Source of the DNA: Catellatospora sichuanensis
Lineage (GTDB): Bacteria > Actinomycetota > Actinomycetes > Mycobacteriales > Micromonosporaceae
Direction: 5' to 3'
Assembly (NCBI RefSeq): GCF_007483665.1
Contig: NZ_VIQO01000026.1
Coordinates: forward strand, 124,001 to 188,000
Length of the DNA: 64,000 bases
Of the stretch, positions 7,363-14,675 are shown piece after piece; positions within the stretch are counted from its first letter, which is position 1; every line of letters begins with the position of its first letter. The notes below the pieces were generated by a model, which searched no databases, was not told the origin of the DNA, and saw only the letters and a list, made by a program, of their open reading frames with translations. Made by a program: the position numbers and the translations under genes.

Positions 7363-7635
7363 ATGCCCACCGTGACCACGCTGACGATCATCAAGGGCGA
7401 CGCGACCAGCCCGCAGGCCAAAGGCCCGAAGGTGATCGCGCACGTCTGCAACGACGTCGGCGGCTGGGGCAAGGGTTTCGTGCTGGCGATCTCCCGGCGG
7501 TGGCCGGAGCCGGAACGCGACTTCCGGCGCCGGCATCGCGAGCGGGCCCGCAACGACTTCGCGCTCGGCGCGGTGCGCCTGGTGCAGGACACGCTGCTCG
7601 CCGCGGGTGTGCCCACCACGGTGTACGACGTCTAG
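7363..7635 (+). pseudogene. Macro-domain gene with in-frame internal deletion
   Basis: The 90-residue product begins like a full macro domain of the YmdB/Poa1-like type: TIIKGDATSPQAKGPKVIAHVCND, then GGWGKGFVLAISRRWPEPE, up to FALGAVRLVQ. It then jumps straight to DTLLAAGVPTTVYDV, which matches the normal C-terminal end of such proteins. From knowledge of the family about 50-60 residues are missing, including the second ligand-binding loop. The frame is intact, so this is an in-frame deletion rather than a frameshift. The remnant probably cannot form a complete ADP-ribose pocket. Its stop overlaps the convergent small membrane gene. A sequencing or assembly deletion is possible. Confidence 0.7.
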
Positions 7636-7910
7636 AGACCGCTGCCGCCTGCGGCGTCGCCGTAGGCGGAGTTCTCCATGATCGCGTTGCTGTAACGGTC
7701 GTCAGGCCGGTCCCCGTCTTGGAAGTGGCCCCGGTCCGGGCGGCGCGCCGACGACTCCCGGCGCAGGCCGCGCGTGGCCTGCCGGGCCGCGGCGAGCCGC
7801 TGCGCCGCGGTCGCCGGCCCCGCCCGCCGCCCGCGCCGCCACAGCAGCAGCGCGGCGACCGCCACGGCCACGTTCACCAGCACCGCCAGCACCCCGAGAT
7901 ATGGCGACAT
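7632..7910 (-). CDS. Small single-span membrane protein
   Basis: A 92-residue protein starting MSPYLGVLAVLVNVAVAV. It has one N-terminal membrane segment (about residues 4-24), then a basic stretch WRRGRRAG and a polar C-terminal tail containing RRPDRGHFQDGDRPDD. The ATG at 7908-7910 is chosen because the membrane segment begins immediately; longer extensions are low-complexity. The 3' end overlaps the macro-domain remnant by a few bases in convergent orientation. Function unknown. Confidence 0.6.
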   Translation of the reverse strand: MSPYLGVLAVLVNVAVAVAALLLWRRGRRAGPATAAQRLAAARQATRGLRRESSARRPDRGHFQDGDRPDDRYSNAIMENSAYGDAAGGSGL

Positions 7911-7950
7911 GAGCTCACGGTACGACAGCGGATCAAGGCACGCCGAGGCG

Positions 7951-8526
7951 TCAGGACTCCGGCCCGAGGGCGTACGGCCGCTCGTCGGGCAGCAGGCGCC
8001 GAGCTCCGTCCAGGGCACGGGCGGTGACCAGCGCGTGGACCTCGTGGGCGAGCGCGGTCACGTCGGCGATGCCGACGGTCCACTCGTCGACGTAGCCGTC
8101 GACGGCCGTGCCGGACAGCCCGATCTGGATCGCGCGGTGCGCCAACGGCCGCAGGTTCAGGTCGCGTTCGGGGTCCCACTGCACGCGCACCGGGGAACGT
8201 TTCAGGGCCAGCTGCCATTGCGCCTGGTCGGCGTACACGTCGCGGTCGTGGTGGCTCGGCACGGCCTGGCGCACCGCGGCGTCGAACCCGGCGCGGCGCA
8301 GGCGCACGGCGAGCACCCGCTCCTGGCCCTCCTTGGTGGCCCAGCCACAGCGGTACATCATCCACAGGAAGGACGGCTTGATCCAGGTCATCCGATCGCG
8401 GCGATACCAGTCCGGAAACCGTCCCAGCGCGGCCGCGGCCTCGCCGATCTCCGGCCGGTACGCCTGGTAGACGGTGATCGTCTCGTCGTCGTGCAGCGCC
8501 CGGATCTGTCGTGTCGGCACTGTCAT
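7951..8526 (-). CDS. DUF4291 family protein
   Basis: A 191-residue protein matching the DUF4291 pattern: RQIRALHDDETITVYQAY at the N-terminus, followed by DRMTWIKPSFLWMMYRCGWA and QWDPERDLNLRPLAHRAIQIGLSG. The family is soluble and has no established biochemical role that I can cite. It lies next to ADP-ribose-related genes and a nucleotidyltransferase, a mixed accessory neighbourhood, but nothing shows an operon with them. Confidence 0.8.
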   Translation of the reverse strand: MTVPTRQIRALHDDETITVYQAYRPEIGEAAAALGRFPDWYRRDRMTWIKPSFLWMMYRCGWATKEGQERVLAVRLRRAGFDAAVRQAVPSHHDRDVYADQAQWQLALKRSPVRVQWDPERDLNLRPLAHRAIQIGLSGTAVDGYVDEWTVGIADVTALAHEVHALVTARALDGARRLLPDERPYALGPES

Positions 8527-8684
8527 GCCCTGGATGATCCATCGTCGGCCCGCGCCGGTCGACCGGGTTTACGCCTACCCGCGTCAGGCGGGTCGGGCAG
8601 GTGGCATCCGGCCGGAGACGTGGTGCGGGCAACCGCACGGTAATCCGCTTGTCCGGCCGCGGCGGCAAGGGAACCCTGGCAGCC

Positions 8685-9392
8685 ATGCACGATGATCCCG
8701 TGGCCGCCGCGCGGCGCCTCGTCGAGGACCGGTTCCCTGACGCGCGGTGGGCGATGCTCACCGGCAGTGTGCTGACGTCGGCGCGTACGCCCGGATCCGA
8801 TCTCGACATCCTGGTCTTCTTCGACGAGGGTGGCGGGCTGCCGTTCCGCGAGTGGCAGCGGTGGGACGGGTTCAACGTGGACCTGTTCGCCTACGACCAG
8901 GCCGGACTGGACCATTACCTGGAAATGGACCTGCGCGGCGGGCGGCCCGCGCTGCACCGCATGCTCGGCGGCGGACGACTGCTCACCGGCCCGGACGAGC
9001 ACGCGACCCACCTGCAGGCGCACTGTGCGGGCATGCTCGCGGCCGGGCCCCGGCCGCTCACCGCCGACCAGCTGAACATGGTGCGCTACGGCCTCGCGGA
9101 CCTGACCGACGACCTGGTGCACGCGGCCGACCCGATCGAGGCGGCGGCCACCGCGGCGCTGCTGTGGCAAGCGGTGGCCGACGCTGCCTGCGCGACGGCA
9201 CGACCGCCGCACTGGCGCGGCACCGGCAAGTGGCGGGCGCGGGAACTGCTCGACCTGGACGCGGCCTTCGCGTCGCGGTGGCTGGCCGCGCGGCACGACC
9301 CGCAGGCGCTGCTGGCGATGGCGGCGGAGCGGATCGCGGCGACCGGTGGCCCGCTCGTCGACCGCTTCCGCGTCGCCGGCGAGCGCGGATGA
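8685..9392 (+). CDS. Nucleotidyltransferase-fold protein
   Basis: A 235-residue protein with the polymerase-beta-type nucleotidyltransferase signature: LTGSVLTSARTPGSDLDILV at residues 24-43, with a further acidic residue in WDGFNVDLFAYD. The C-terminal half is helical and resembles the substrate-binding part of kanamycin- or streptomycin-type nucleotidyltransferases, but no substrate can be assigned. The ATG at 8685 is preferred over an upstream in-frame start because an AAGGG site lies upstream and the motif order fits. Its stop overlaps the start of the next gene (ATGA). Confidence 0.7.
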   Translation: MHDDPVAAARRLVEDRFPDARWAMLTGSVLTSARTPGSDLDILVFFDEGGGLPFREWQRWDGFNVDLFAYDQAGLDHYLEMDLRGGRPALHRMLGGGRLLTGPDEHATHLQAHCAGMLAAGPRPLTADQLNMVRYGLADLTDDLVHAADPIEAAATAALLWQAVADAACATARPPHWRGTGKWRARELLDLDAAFASRWLAARHDPQALLAMAAERIAATGGPLVDRFRVAGERG

Positions 9393-10099
9393 GGCTGCGT
9401 ACGCTCGTCGACGAGGTGCGGCTGGGGCCGGCGGTCTACCGGGTGCTGCGGCCCTACCGGCCGTTGCCCCGGGCGGCCCTGTTCCCGGCGGGTGGCGAGC
9501 CCCGGCCGCACTGCCTGCTGATGTACGCCGACCGGACGGCCGCCGCGGTGCTGCACGCGGCATGGGCGCTGGCCACGATCTCGCCGCGTTCGCTGGTGTG
9601 CCTGCCGATGCGCGCCGCCCGGCCGCCCGCGCACACGCCGTTCGCGGGAAGCGAGGCGATGTCGTACGACCTGGTGTTGCTGCACCATCGGCTGCAGTTC
9701 CCGCTGTCGCGGTGGAAGCAGGTGCGGGCGCGGCTGCGGGGCGGCACGCCGCACACGGCGGTGCTCCCGCCGGGGGTCCTGCCCGGCTACGAGGAGATCG
9801 ACCACGACGCACGCGGGTACGCCGGGCAGCGCGACCACCTGCGCATCGAGCTGTCCGGGCGGACGGCGTTCGTCGTCGGCAGCACGGTCGCGTTCCGCCA
9901 ATGGGGACACTGCCTGCGGCGGCTGGCCACGGGGCCGGGTCCCGACGAGGCAAGCAGCTGCGGCGCGCCGCACCACTGCGTATCGGTCGACGACTGGCGG
10001 CCTCGCCAGGATCGCGACTGGACCGACCTGCACATCGAGGTCGTCGCCGACTGGCGGCCTGGCGCGGTGCTACCGGCGGCGAACGCGGTCAGGCGGTGA
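9389..10099 (+). CDS. Protein of unknown function coupled to a nucleotidyltransferase
   Basis: A 236-residue protein without a recognised domain. It is rich in Arg and Trp (WRPRQDRDWTD near the end) and has no membrane span. The start overlaps the nucleotidyltransferase stop (ATGA), so the two are translationally coupled and probably cooperate. The 3' end overlaps the convergent FMN-reductase gene by 11 bases. The GC-rich codon bias is consistent with a real gene. Confidence 0.6.
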   Translation: MRLRTLVDEVRLGPAVYRVLRPYRPLPRAALFPAGGEPRPHCLLMYADRTAAAVLHAAWALATISPRSLVCLPMRAARPPAHTPFAGSEAMSYDLVLLHHRLQFPLSRWKQVRARLRGGTPHTAVLPPGVLPGYEEIDHDARGYAGQRDHLRIELSGRTAFVVGSTVAFRQWGHCLRRLATGPGPDEASSCGAPHHCVSVDDWRPRQDRDWTDLHIEVVADWRPGAVLPAANAVRR

Positions 10100-10622
10100 C
10101 CTTCGAGGTCAGGGCGGCGGCGAAGGCGGCGACGACCCCGTCGAGCAGGGTGCGGGCGGGCTCGGCGATGACGATGTCGCCGTCGGCGCCGTCGCTGATC
10201 AGCTGGTCGTGCACGAAGTATCCGGGCAGCACATGGGTCGCGCCCATGGTGGTGAGCACGGGCCGCAGCGCGTAGTCGATGGCCAGCACGTGCGCCACGG
10301 TGCCGCCGGTGGCCAGGGGCAGCACCGTCTTTCCCTGGAGGGCGTACTGCGGCAGCAGGTCGAGCAGCGCCTTGAGGATGCCGCTGTAGGCGGCCTTGTA
10401 GACCGGCGTCGCGACGATCACGCCGTCGGCGGCCCTGAGGCGTTCGGCGATGTCGAGGATCACCGGATGCGACGGGTCACACCCGAGGAGCACGTCGGCG
10501 GGCAGGTCGCGCACGGCGATGGTGTCGATCTCGGCGTCCAGCGCACCGGCCACGTTGGCCAGCACCCGGGCGGTCCGCGAGGTCGGTGACGGCGAGCCGC
10601 TGATCGCGACCACAACAGCCAC
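10089..10622 (-). CDS. NADPH-dependent FMN reductase (SsuE type)
   Basis: A 177-residue flavodoxin-like protein. The phosphate-binding loop SGSPSPTSRTARVL is near the N-terminus, ATPVYKAAYSGILKALLDLLP is the NADPH-dependent FMN reductase signature, and LPLATGGTVAHVLAIDYALRP follows, as in SsuE. It would supply reduced FMN to a flavin monooxygenase such as an alkanesulfonate enzyme, but no monooxygenase is adjacent. The GTG (10620-10622) is chosen because GGGGAGG lies 5 bases upstream; an ATG 21 bases further out would place that site inside the gene. Confidence 0.85.
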   Translation of the reverse strand: MAVVVAISGSPSPTSRTARVLANVAGALDAEIDTIAVRDLPADVLLGCDPSHPVILDIAERLRAADGVIVATPVYKAAYSGILKALLDLLPQYALQGKTVLPLATGGTVAHVLAIDYALRPVLTTMGATHVLPGYFVHDQLISDGADGDIVIAEPARTLLDGVVAAFAAALTSKVTA

Positions 10623-10710
10623 ATCGACCTCCCCTGTTTTCACACTGCCGCAGCCACCGTATCGCGCCGTTTCCCGCCGCGCACGGACGCAACCGGCGCA
10701 TCCCGGTCAT

Positions 10711-10783
10711 GATCGTCCGCTTTGTCCGGCACACGGGACTACGTGTTTCAAGATACGCACACATGCCAGGCAAAACGGGCGAC
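10711..10783. repeat. Palindrome family C, degenerate copy
   Basis: GATCGTCCG begins the left arm, and the right part contains CAAGATACGCACACATGCCAGG, a close match to the family C copies at 46357-46429 and 52359-52433. The arms pair imperfectly (about 17 of 25 positions). Unlike the other copies it lies in a divergent promoter region, between FMN reductase and the ArsR-type gene. Confidence 0.6.
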
Positions 10784-10792
10784 CGTCGAAGT

Positions 10793-10830
10793 GAATGCAG
10801 AACTTTCTTTGCAAAGAGAATTCTGCATGC
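10793..10830. promoter_or_regulatory. Candidate operator of the ArsR-type regulator
   Basis: A 38-base dyad centred on TTGCAA (10809-10814) pairs at 16 of 19 positions, with core TTTGCAAAGA. It is strikingly AT-rich for this genome and lies 15 bases before the proposed ArsR start. It is probably the autoregulatory site controlling the regulator-MFS operon. It also overlaps an alternative in-frame ATG at 10827, which argues for the later start. Confidence 0.65.
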
Positions 10831-10844
10831 GTATTGTGCAAGGC

Positions 10845-11423
10845 ATGAGCCAAAGTGACGGCGTGCGCCGAGTCGGCGAGATCGAAGAATTCAAGGCGCT
10901 CGCGCATCCCCTGCGGGCGCGCCTGCTGGGGGCACTGCGTGAGCACGGGCCCGCAACGGCCACCGAGCTCGCCCACCGGTTCGCTACCGACACCGGATCA
11001 ACCAGTTACCACCTGCGCAAACTCGAGCAGTACGGGTTCATCGCGGAGGCCGGCGACCCGGGCCACCCGCGCGCCCGGCGCTGGCAGGCCGTGCACCACG
11101 TCAACGACTGGAGCGCCGTCGACATGGCCGCCACCGCGGAGGGCCGCGAGGCGTCCGCGGTGATGCGCCGCCAGCAGGTCGACATCCTGATCAGGGACGT
11201 AGTGGCCTACGAGGCCGCCCTGAGCACGCTGCCGTCGGAGTGGGTCGACGCGTCCGGCGTCGGCGACCTGCTGGCCCGGCTCACGCCCGCCTCGGTGAAC
11301 ACGCTGTGGGAGAGGTTCTACGCACACGTGGACGAGTTGGTCGCCCAGGACGCCGGTGACCCGGCCGCCCGCCCGGTCAGCATCGTCGTGGCGGGCCTGC
11401 CCCGGCTCGGGGACAAGCCGTGA
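10845..11423 (+). CDS. ArsR-like winged-helix regulator
   Basis: A 192-residue protein with an N-terminal winged helix: EIEEFKALAHPLRARLLGALREHGPATATELAHRF, then TGSTSYHLRKLEQYGFIAE. No cysteine metal site is visible, so a metal sensor is unlikely. The C-terminal half is helical and is probably a dimer or ligand part. The ATG at 10845 is favoured because the preceding ATG (10827) lies inside the dyad. The stop overlaps the GTG of the MFS gene, so regulator and exporter form one operon that the regulator most likely represses. Confidence 0.8.
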   Translation: MSQSDGVRRVGEIEEFKALAHPLRARLLGALREHGPATATELAHRFATDTGSTSYHLRKLEQYGFIAEAGDPGHPRARRWQAVHHVNDWSAVDMAATAEGREASAVMRRQQVDILIRDVVAYEAALSTLPSEWVDASGVGDLLARLTPASVNTLWERFYAHVDELVAQDAGDPAARPVSIVVAGLPRLGDKP

Positions 11424-12805
11424 TCACCGCGGTCTCGGCGCGCCGACGGTATGTGCTGATCACCTTCCTGACCTGGCTGCCCGCCGGGCTCTACACCGCT
11501 CCCCTGGTGCTGCTGCTGCTCGACCGCGGGTTCAGCCTGGGCGAGATCGCGGCGATCGGCGCCGTGTACGGGATCTCCATCATGGTGCTGGAGCTGCCGA
11601 CCGGCGGGCTGTCCGATGTGCTCGGACGCCGTCCCGTGCTCGTCGCCTCCGCCGCGGCGGGGCTGGCCGGGCTGGCCCTGCTCGGACTGACCGGGGCGGT
11701 GTGGCTGCTGGTCGCCTCTGCGGTGCTGCGCGGGGTGGCCCGCGCGCTGTCCTCCGGCCCGGCCGAGGCCTGGTACGTGGACGCGGTGCACGCGGCCGAG
11801 GGCCGCGACGCCGACCTCGGACCGGGCCTGGCCCGCGGAGCGATGGCCGCCTCGGCCGCGCTCGGCCTCGGGGTCCTCACCGGTGGCCTGATCCCGTTCC
11901 TGTGGCCCGGTGCGGGATCGGACGGCTCCGGACCCGCCACGGAGCCTGCTTCGGCCGGGCTGGACAGCGCGCTGCCCGGTCTTGCCGTGCCGGTGCTGCT
12001 GGCTGCGGCATTCGAGCTGGTGCTGCTGCTGGTCGTGGTGTTCGCCATGCCGGAGACGCGAGGGGCGCGGCCGGGGTTCGCCACGGTGCTGCGCGGAGTC
12101 CCCGCGACGGTGGCGACCGGGCTGCGGCTGGCCGGGCGCGACCACGTGCTGGTGCGGGTGCTGCTGGTGGCCGCCGCGACGGGGACCGGCCTCGCGGTGA
12201 TCGAGTTGCTGACCCCGGCCTGGATGGCGGTGCTGTCGGGCGGGGCCGACCGCGGGGTGCTGGCGTACGCGCTGGTCGCGGCGGTCGGTTTCACGGCGGA
12301 CGCGGCAGGCAGCGCACTCGGGGTGCCGCTGACGCGCCTGCTCGGCTCGCCGGGGCGGGCCGCCTGCGCGGGCACGGTGCTGGCGGCGCTGGGGCTGGCC
12401 GGGCTCGCCGGCACGGCCGCGCTGGCCGGGTGGCTCGGCGTGGTCGCGGCCGGGGCGGCGTACCTGCTGATGTTCCTGGGGTTGGGTGCGGCGGTGGCGC
12501 CGATGGGGCGGCTGCTGCACGACCGGGTCGAGGCGGGCGAGCGGGCCACCGTGCTGTCGGTGCAGTCGCTGCTGCTGCAGGTCGGTGCGGCCGCGGGTTC
12601 GGTCACGCTGGGGGCGCTGGCCGCGGCGTACGGCCCCGGACCGGCGTTCGCGGCGTCCGGGCTGCTGCTCGCGACGGCGGCGGCGACGGTGTGGGGGCTG
12701 CCGCGCCGTCAGGGTGTCCAGCCGCGGGCTCTACTGTTACGCCATGTCGGACCGCGTATACCCGCCCGTGATCGCCCTCGCGAAGACCGCGTTTCGCGTT
12801 CTTGA
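11420..12805 (+). CDS. MFS transporter
   Basis: A 461-residue, strongly hydrophobic protein with about 12 membrane segments. The conserved loop between spans 2 and 3 is visible as LPTGGLSDVLGRRPVL. A glycine/proline-rich periplasmic or cytoplasmic insert (about residues 160-180) separates the two halves. It begins with a GTG overlapping the regulator's stop (GTGA). An operon with an ArsR-type regulator suggests efflux of a small molecule. The last about 20 codons overlap the start of the next gene in another frame and encode a basic tail, so the true C-terminus may be poorly conserved. Confidence 0.82.
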   Translation: MITAVSARRRYVLITFLTWLPAGLYTAPLVLLLLDRGFSLGEIAAIGAVYGISIMVLELPTGGLSDVLGRRPVLVASAAAGLAGLALLGLTGAVWLLVASAVLRGVARALSSGPAEAWYVDAVHAAEGRDADLGPGLARGAMAASAALGLGVLTGGLIPFLWPGAGSDGSGPATEPASAGLDSALPGLAVPVLLAAAFELVLLLVVVFAMPETRGARPGFATVLRGVPATVATGLRLAGRDHVLVRVLLVAAATGTGLAVIELLTPAWMAVLSGGADRGVLAYALVAAVGFTADAAGSALGVPLTRLLGSPGRAACAGTVLAALGLAGLAGTAALAGWLGVVAAGAAYLLMFLGLGAAVAPMGRLLHDRVEAGERATVLSVQSLLLQVGAAAGSVTLGALAAAYGPGPAFAASGLLLATAAATVWGLPRRQGVQPRALLLRHVGPRIPARDRPREDRVSRS

Positions 12806-13475
12806 CCTGCGCATCGACGTGCAGGGAGCCGAGCACGTGCCCACCACCGGGGGCGCGGTCATCGCCTGCAACCACATCAGCTACCTGGACTTCATCCTGT
12901 GCGGGTTCGCGGCGCAACCGGCCAAGCGACTCGTCCGGTTCATGGCGAAACAGGAGATTTTTGCCAACCGGATCGCGGGTCCGCTGATGCGTGGGATGCA
13001 TCACATCCCGGTGGACCGGGAGGCGGGGCTGTCGTCGTACAAGGCCGCGCTGGAGGCGCTGAAGCGGGGCGAGGTCATCGGCGTCTTCCCTGAGGCGACC
13101 ATCAGCAGGTCGTTCACGGTCAAGGAGCTGAAGGGCGGCTCGGGGCGCATGGCGGCGGCGGCCGGGGTGCCGCTGATCCCGATGGCGCTGTGGGGCCCGC
13201 AGCGGCTGTGGTCCAAGGGGCGCCCGCGCAGGCTGACGCAGCGGCATGTGGCCGTGACGATCCTGGTCGGCGAGCCGATGTATCCTAGCAAGCGGGACAA
13301 GTCCGACATCGTCACAGCGGAATTGCACCGCCGGATGACGGAGCTACTGGATCAGGCACAGCGGGAGTATCCGGACAAACCGCAGGGTCCGGAGGACTCC
13401 TGGTGGTTGCCCGCCCACCTCGGCGGTACCGCTCCCGCCCCGGACCAGGTCAAAGACTCCGAGGACGAGGACTAG
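12744..13475 (+). CDS. 1-acyl-sn-glycerol-3-phosphate acyltransferase (PlsC family)
   Basis: A 243-residue membrane-associated acyltransferase with the catalytic NHISYLD motif (NHx4D type), a PVDREAG segment, and FPEATIS for glycerol-3-phosphate binding. It would acylate lysophosphatidic acid in phospholipid synthesis. The start lies 62 bases inside the preceding MFS gene in another frame. The C-terminus ends in an acidic tail (KDSEDED). The following gene is an acyl-ACP desaturase under tandem operator-like repeats, so membrane lipid composition is a shared theme. Confidence 0.85.
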   Translation: MSDRVYPPVIALAKTAFRVLDLRIDVQGAEHVPTTGGAVIACNHISYLDFILCGFAAQPAKRLVRFMAKQEIFANRIAGPLMRGMHHIPVDREAGLSSYKAALEALKRGEVIGVFPEATISRSFTVKELKGGSGRMAAAAGVPLIPMALWGPQRLWSKGRPRRLTQRHVAVTILVGEPMYPSKRDKSDIVTAELHRRMTELLDQAQREYPDKPQGPEDSWWLPAHLGGTAPAPDQVKDSEDED

Positions 13476-13503
13476 TTACGGTGCCGTAGGTTACGGTACC
13501 GTA
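13475..13503. promoter_or_regulatory. Tandem TACGGTACCGTA-type operators before the desaturase
   Basis: Two copies of GTTACGGTRCCGTA stand 15 bases apart (13475-13488 and 13490-13503). The second contains the perfect palindrome TACGGTACCGTA. The spacing of about one and a half helical turns suits cooperative dimer binding, typical of TetR-family lipid regulators. The site overlaps the stop of the acyltransferase gene and lies 28 bases before the desaturase start. No TetR gene is in the window. Confidence 0.7.
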
Positions 13504-13531
13504 GTTACCAGCCCATCTCAGGAGGACTGCG

Positions 13532-14473
13532 TTGACGACCGAAACCACCGACACCCTGGTGCTGCTGCGCGAACTCGAGCCGGTGGTGGAGACCAACCTC
13601 AACCGCCACCTCGCCACCGCGAAGGAGTGGTTCCCGCACGAGTACGTGCCGTGGAGCCAGGGCAGCGACTTCGACGGCCCGCTCGGCGGCCAGGCATGGG
13701 AGCCCAGCCAGTCGAAGCTGTCGGAGGTCGCCCGCACCTCGCTGATCGTCAACCTGCTCACCGAGGACAACCTGCCCAGCTACCACCACGAGATCGCGAC
13801 GCTGTACGGCCGCGACGGCGCGTGGGGCACCTGGGTGCACCGCTGGACCGCCGAGGAGGGCCGGCACGGGGTCGCGATCCGCGACTACCTGCTGACCACG
13901 CGCGCCGTCGACCCGATCGCGCTGGAGCGGGCCCGCATGGTGCACATGGAGACCGGCTTCACCGCCGACCACCCCGACGTGCTCGGCTCCCTGTCGTACG
14001 TCTCCATGCAGGAGCTCGCCACCCGCGTGGCGCACCGCAACACCGGGCGCATCAGCGGCGACCCGATCTGCGACGCGCTGCTGGCCAAGGTCGCCGCGGA
14101 CGAGAACCTGCACATGCTCTTCTACCGCAACCTGCTCATGGCCTCGTTCGAGCTGGTCCCGAACGCCACCATGGCAGCGATCCTGCGCGTGGTGAAGTCG
14201 TTCCAGATGCCCGGCCACACCATCGAGAACTTCGGCCGCAAGTCCGTGCAGATCGCCATGGCCGGCATCTACGACCTGCGCATCCACCACGACGAGGTGG
14301 TCATGCCCGTGCTGCGCCAGCTCAAGGTCCTGGAGCGCACCGGCCTGTCCGCCGAGGGCGAGCGCACCCGCGAGGAGCTGGTCGAGGTCCTCGGCAAGCT
14401 GGACGCGGCCGCCTCCCGCTTCGAGGACAAGCGCGCCGCCCACCAGGCCCGCGCCGCCGCCCGCGCCGCCTGA
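13532..14473 (+). CDS. Acyl-ACP desaturase (soluble diiron)
   Basis: A 313-residue member of the ferritin-like acyl-ACP desaturase family, as in mycobacterial DesA proteins. Diiron ligands are visible in the two ExxH motifs, AEEGRHG and ADENLHM, with additional acidic residues in NLLTEDNLPSYHHE and RMVHMETGF. It introduces a cis double bond into ACP-bound fatty acids, using ferredoxin-type electrons. The start is a TTG at 13532, supported by AGGAGG 7 bases upstream. Regulation by the tandem operator just upstream is likely. Confidence 0.88.
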   Translation: MTTETTDTLVLLRELEPVVETNLNRHLATAKEWFPHEYVPWSQGSDFDGPLGGQAWEPSQSKLSEVARTSLIVNLLTEDNLPSYHHEIATLYGRDGAWGTWVHRWTAEEGRHGVAIRDYLLTTRAVDPIALERARMVHMETGFTADHPDVLGSLSYVSMQELATRVAHRNTGRISGDPICDALLAKVAADENLHMLFYRNLLMASFELVPNATMAAILRVVKSFQMPGHTIENFGRKSVQIAMAGIYDLRIHHDEVVMPVLRQLKVLERTGLSAEGERTREELVEVLGKLDAAASRFEDKRAAHQARAAARAA

Positions 14474-14494
14474 CCTGGCGGCGGCCCAGCCCGG

Positions 14495-14675
14495 CCCGCC
14501 CTCACGCGTTGATCATGAACTTATGGCACGGTTCGACGGCGTTTCCTGGGCACAACTTCATGATCGATCAGGCCCCCCACCCAGCACGGGTGGGGGGCCT
14601 GATCGATCATGAAGTTAGGGGTGCGACACGCCGGTCAACCGTGCCATAGGTTCATGATCAACGCGTGAGGGCGGG
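14495..14675. terminator. Nested 181-bp palindrome (family B, two inverted copies)
   Basis: The element is a palindrome of palindromes. Outer arms (CGCGTTGATCATGAAC and complement) run from 14495 and to 14675. Inside each half there is a roughly 62-base family B unit ending in GATCATGAAGTT-like sequence. The centre is a GGCCCCCCACCC / GGGTGGGGGGCC hairpin. The right unit matches 33421-33486 over most of its length. It separates the convergent desaturase and EamA genes, and the EamA stop codon (14658-14660) lies inside the arm. Confidence 0.8.

Noticed and set aside
10722-11423. ArsR-type protein starting at 10722
   Set aside because: The extension would be encoded by the family C repeat and the operator dyad, has an unrelated composition, and lacks a ribosome binding site; the HTH fold begins after the ATG at 10845.
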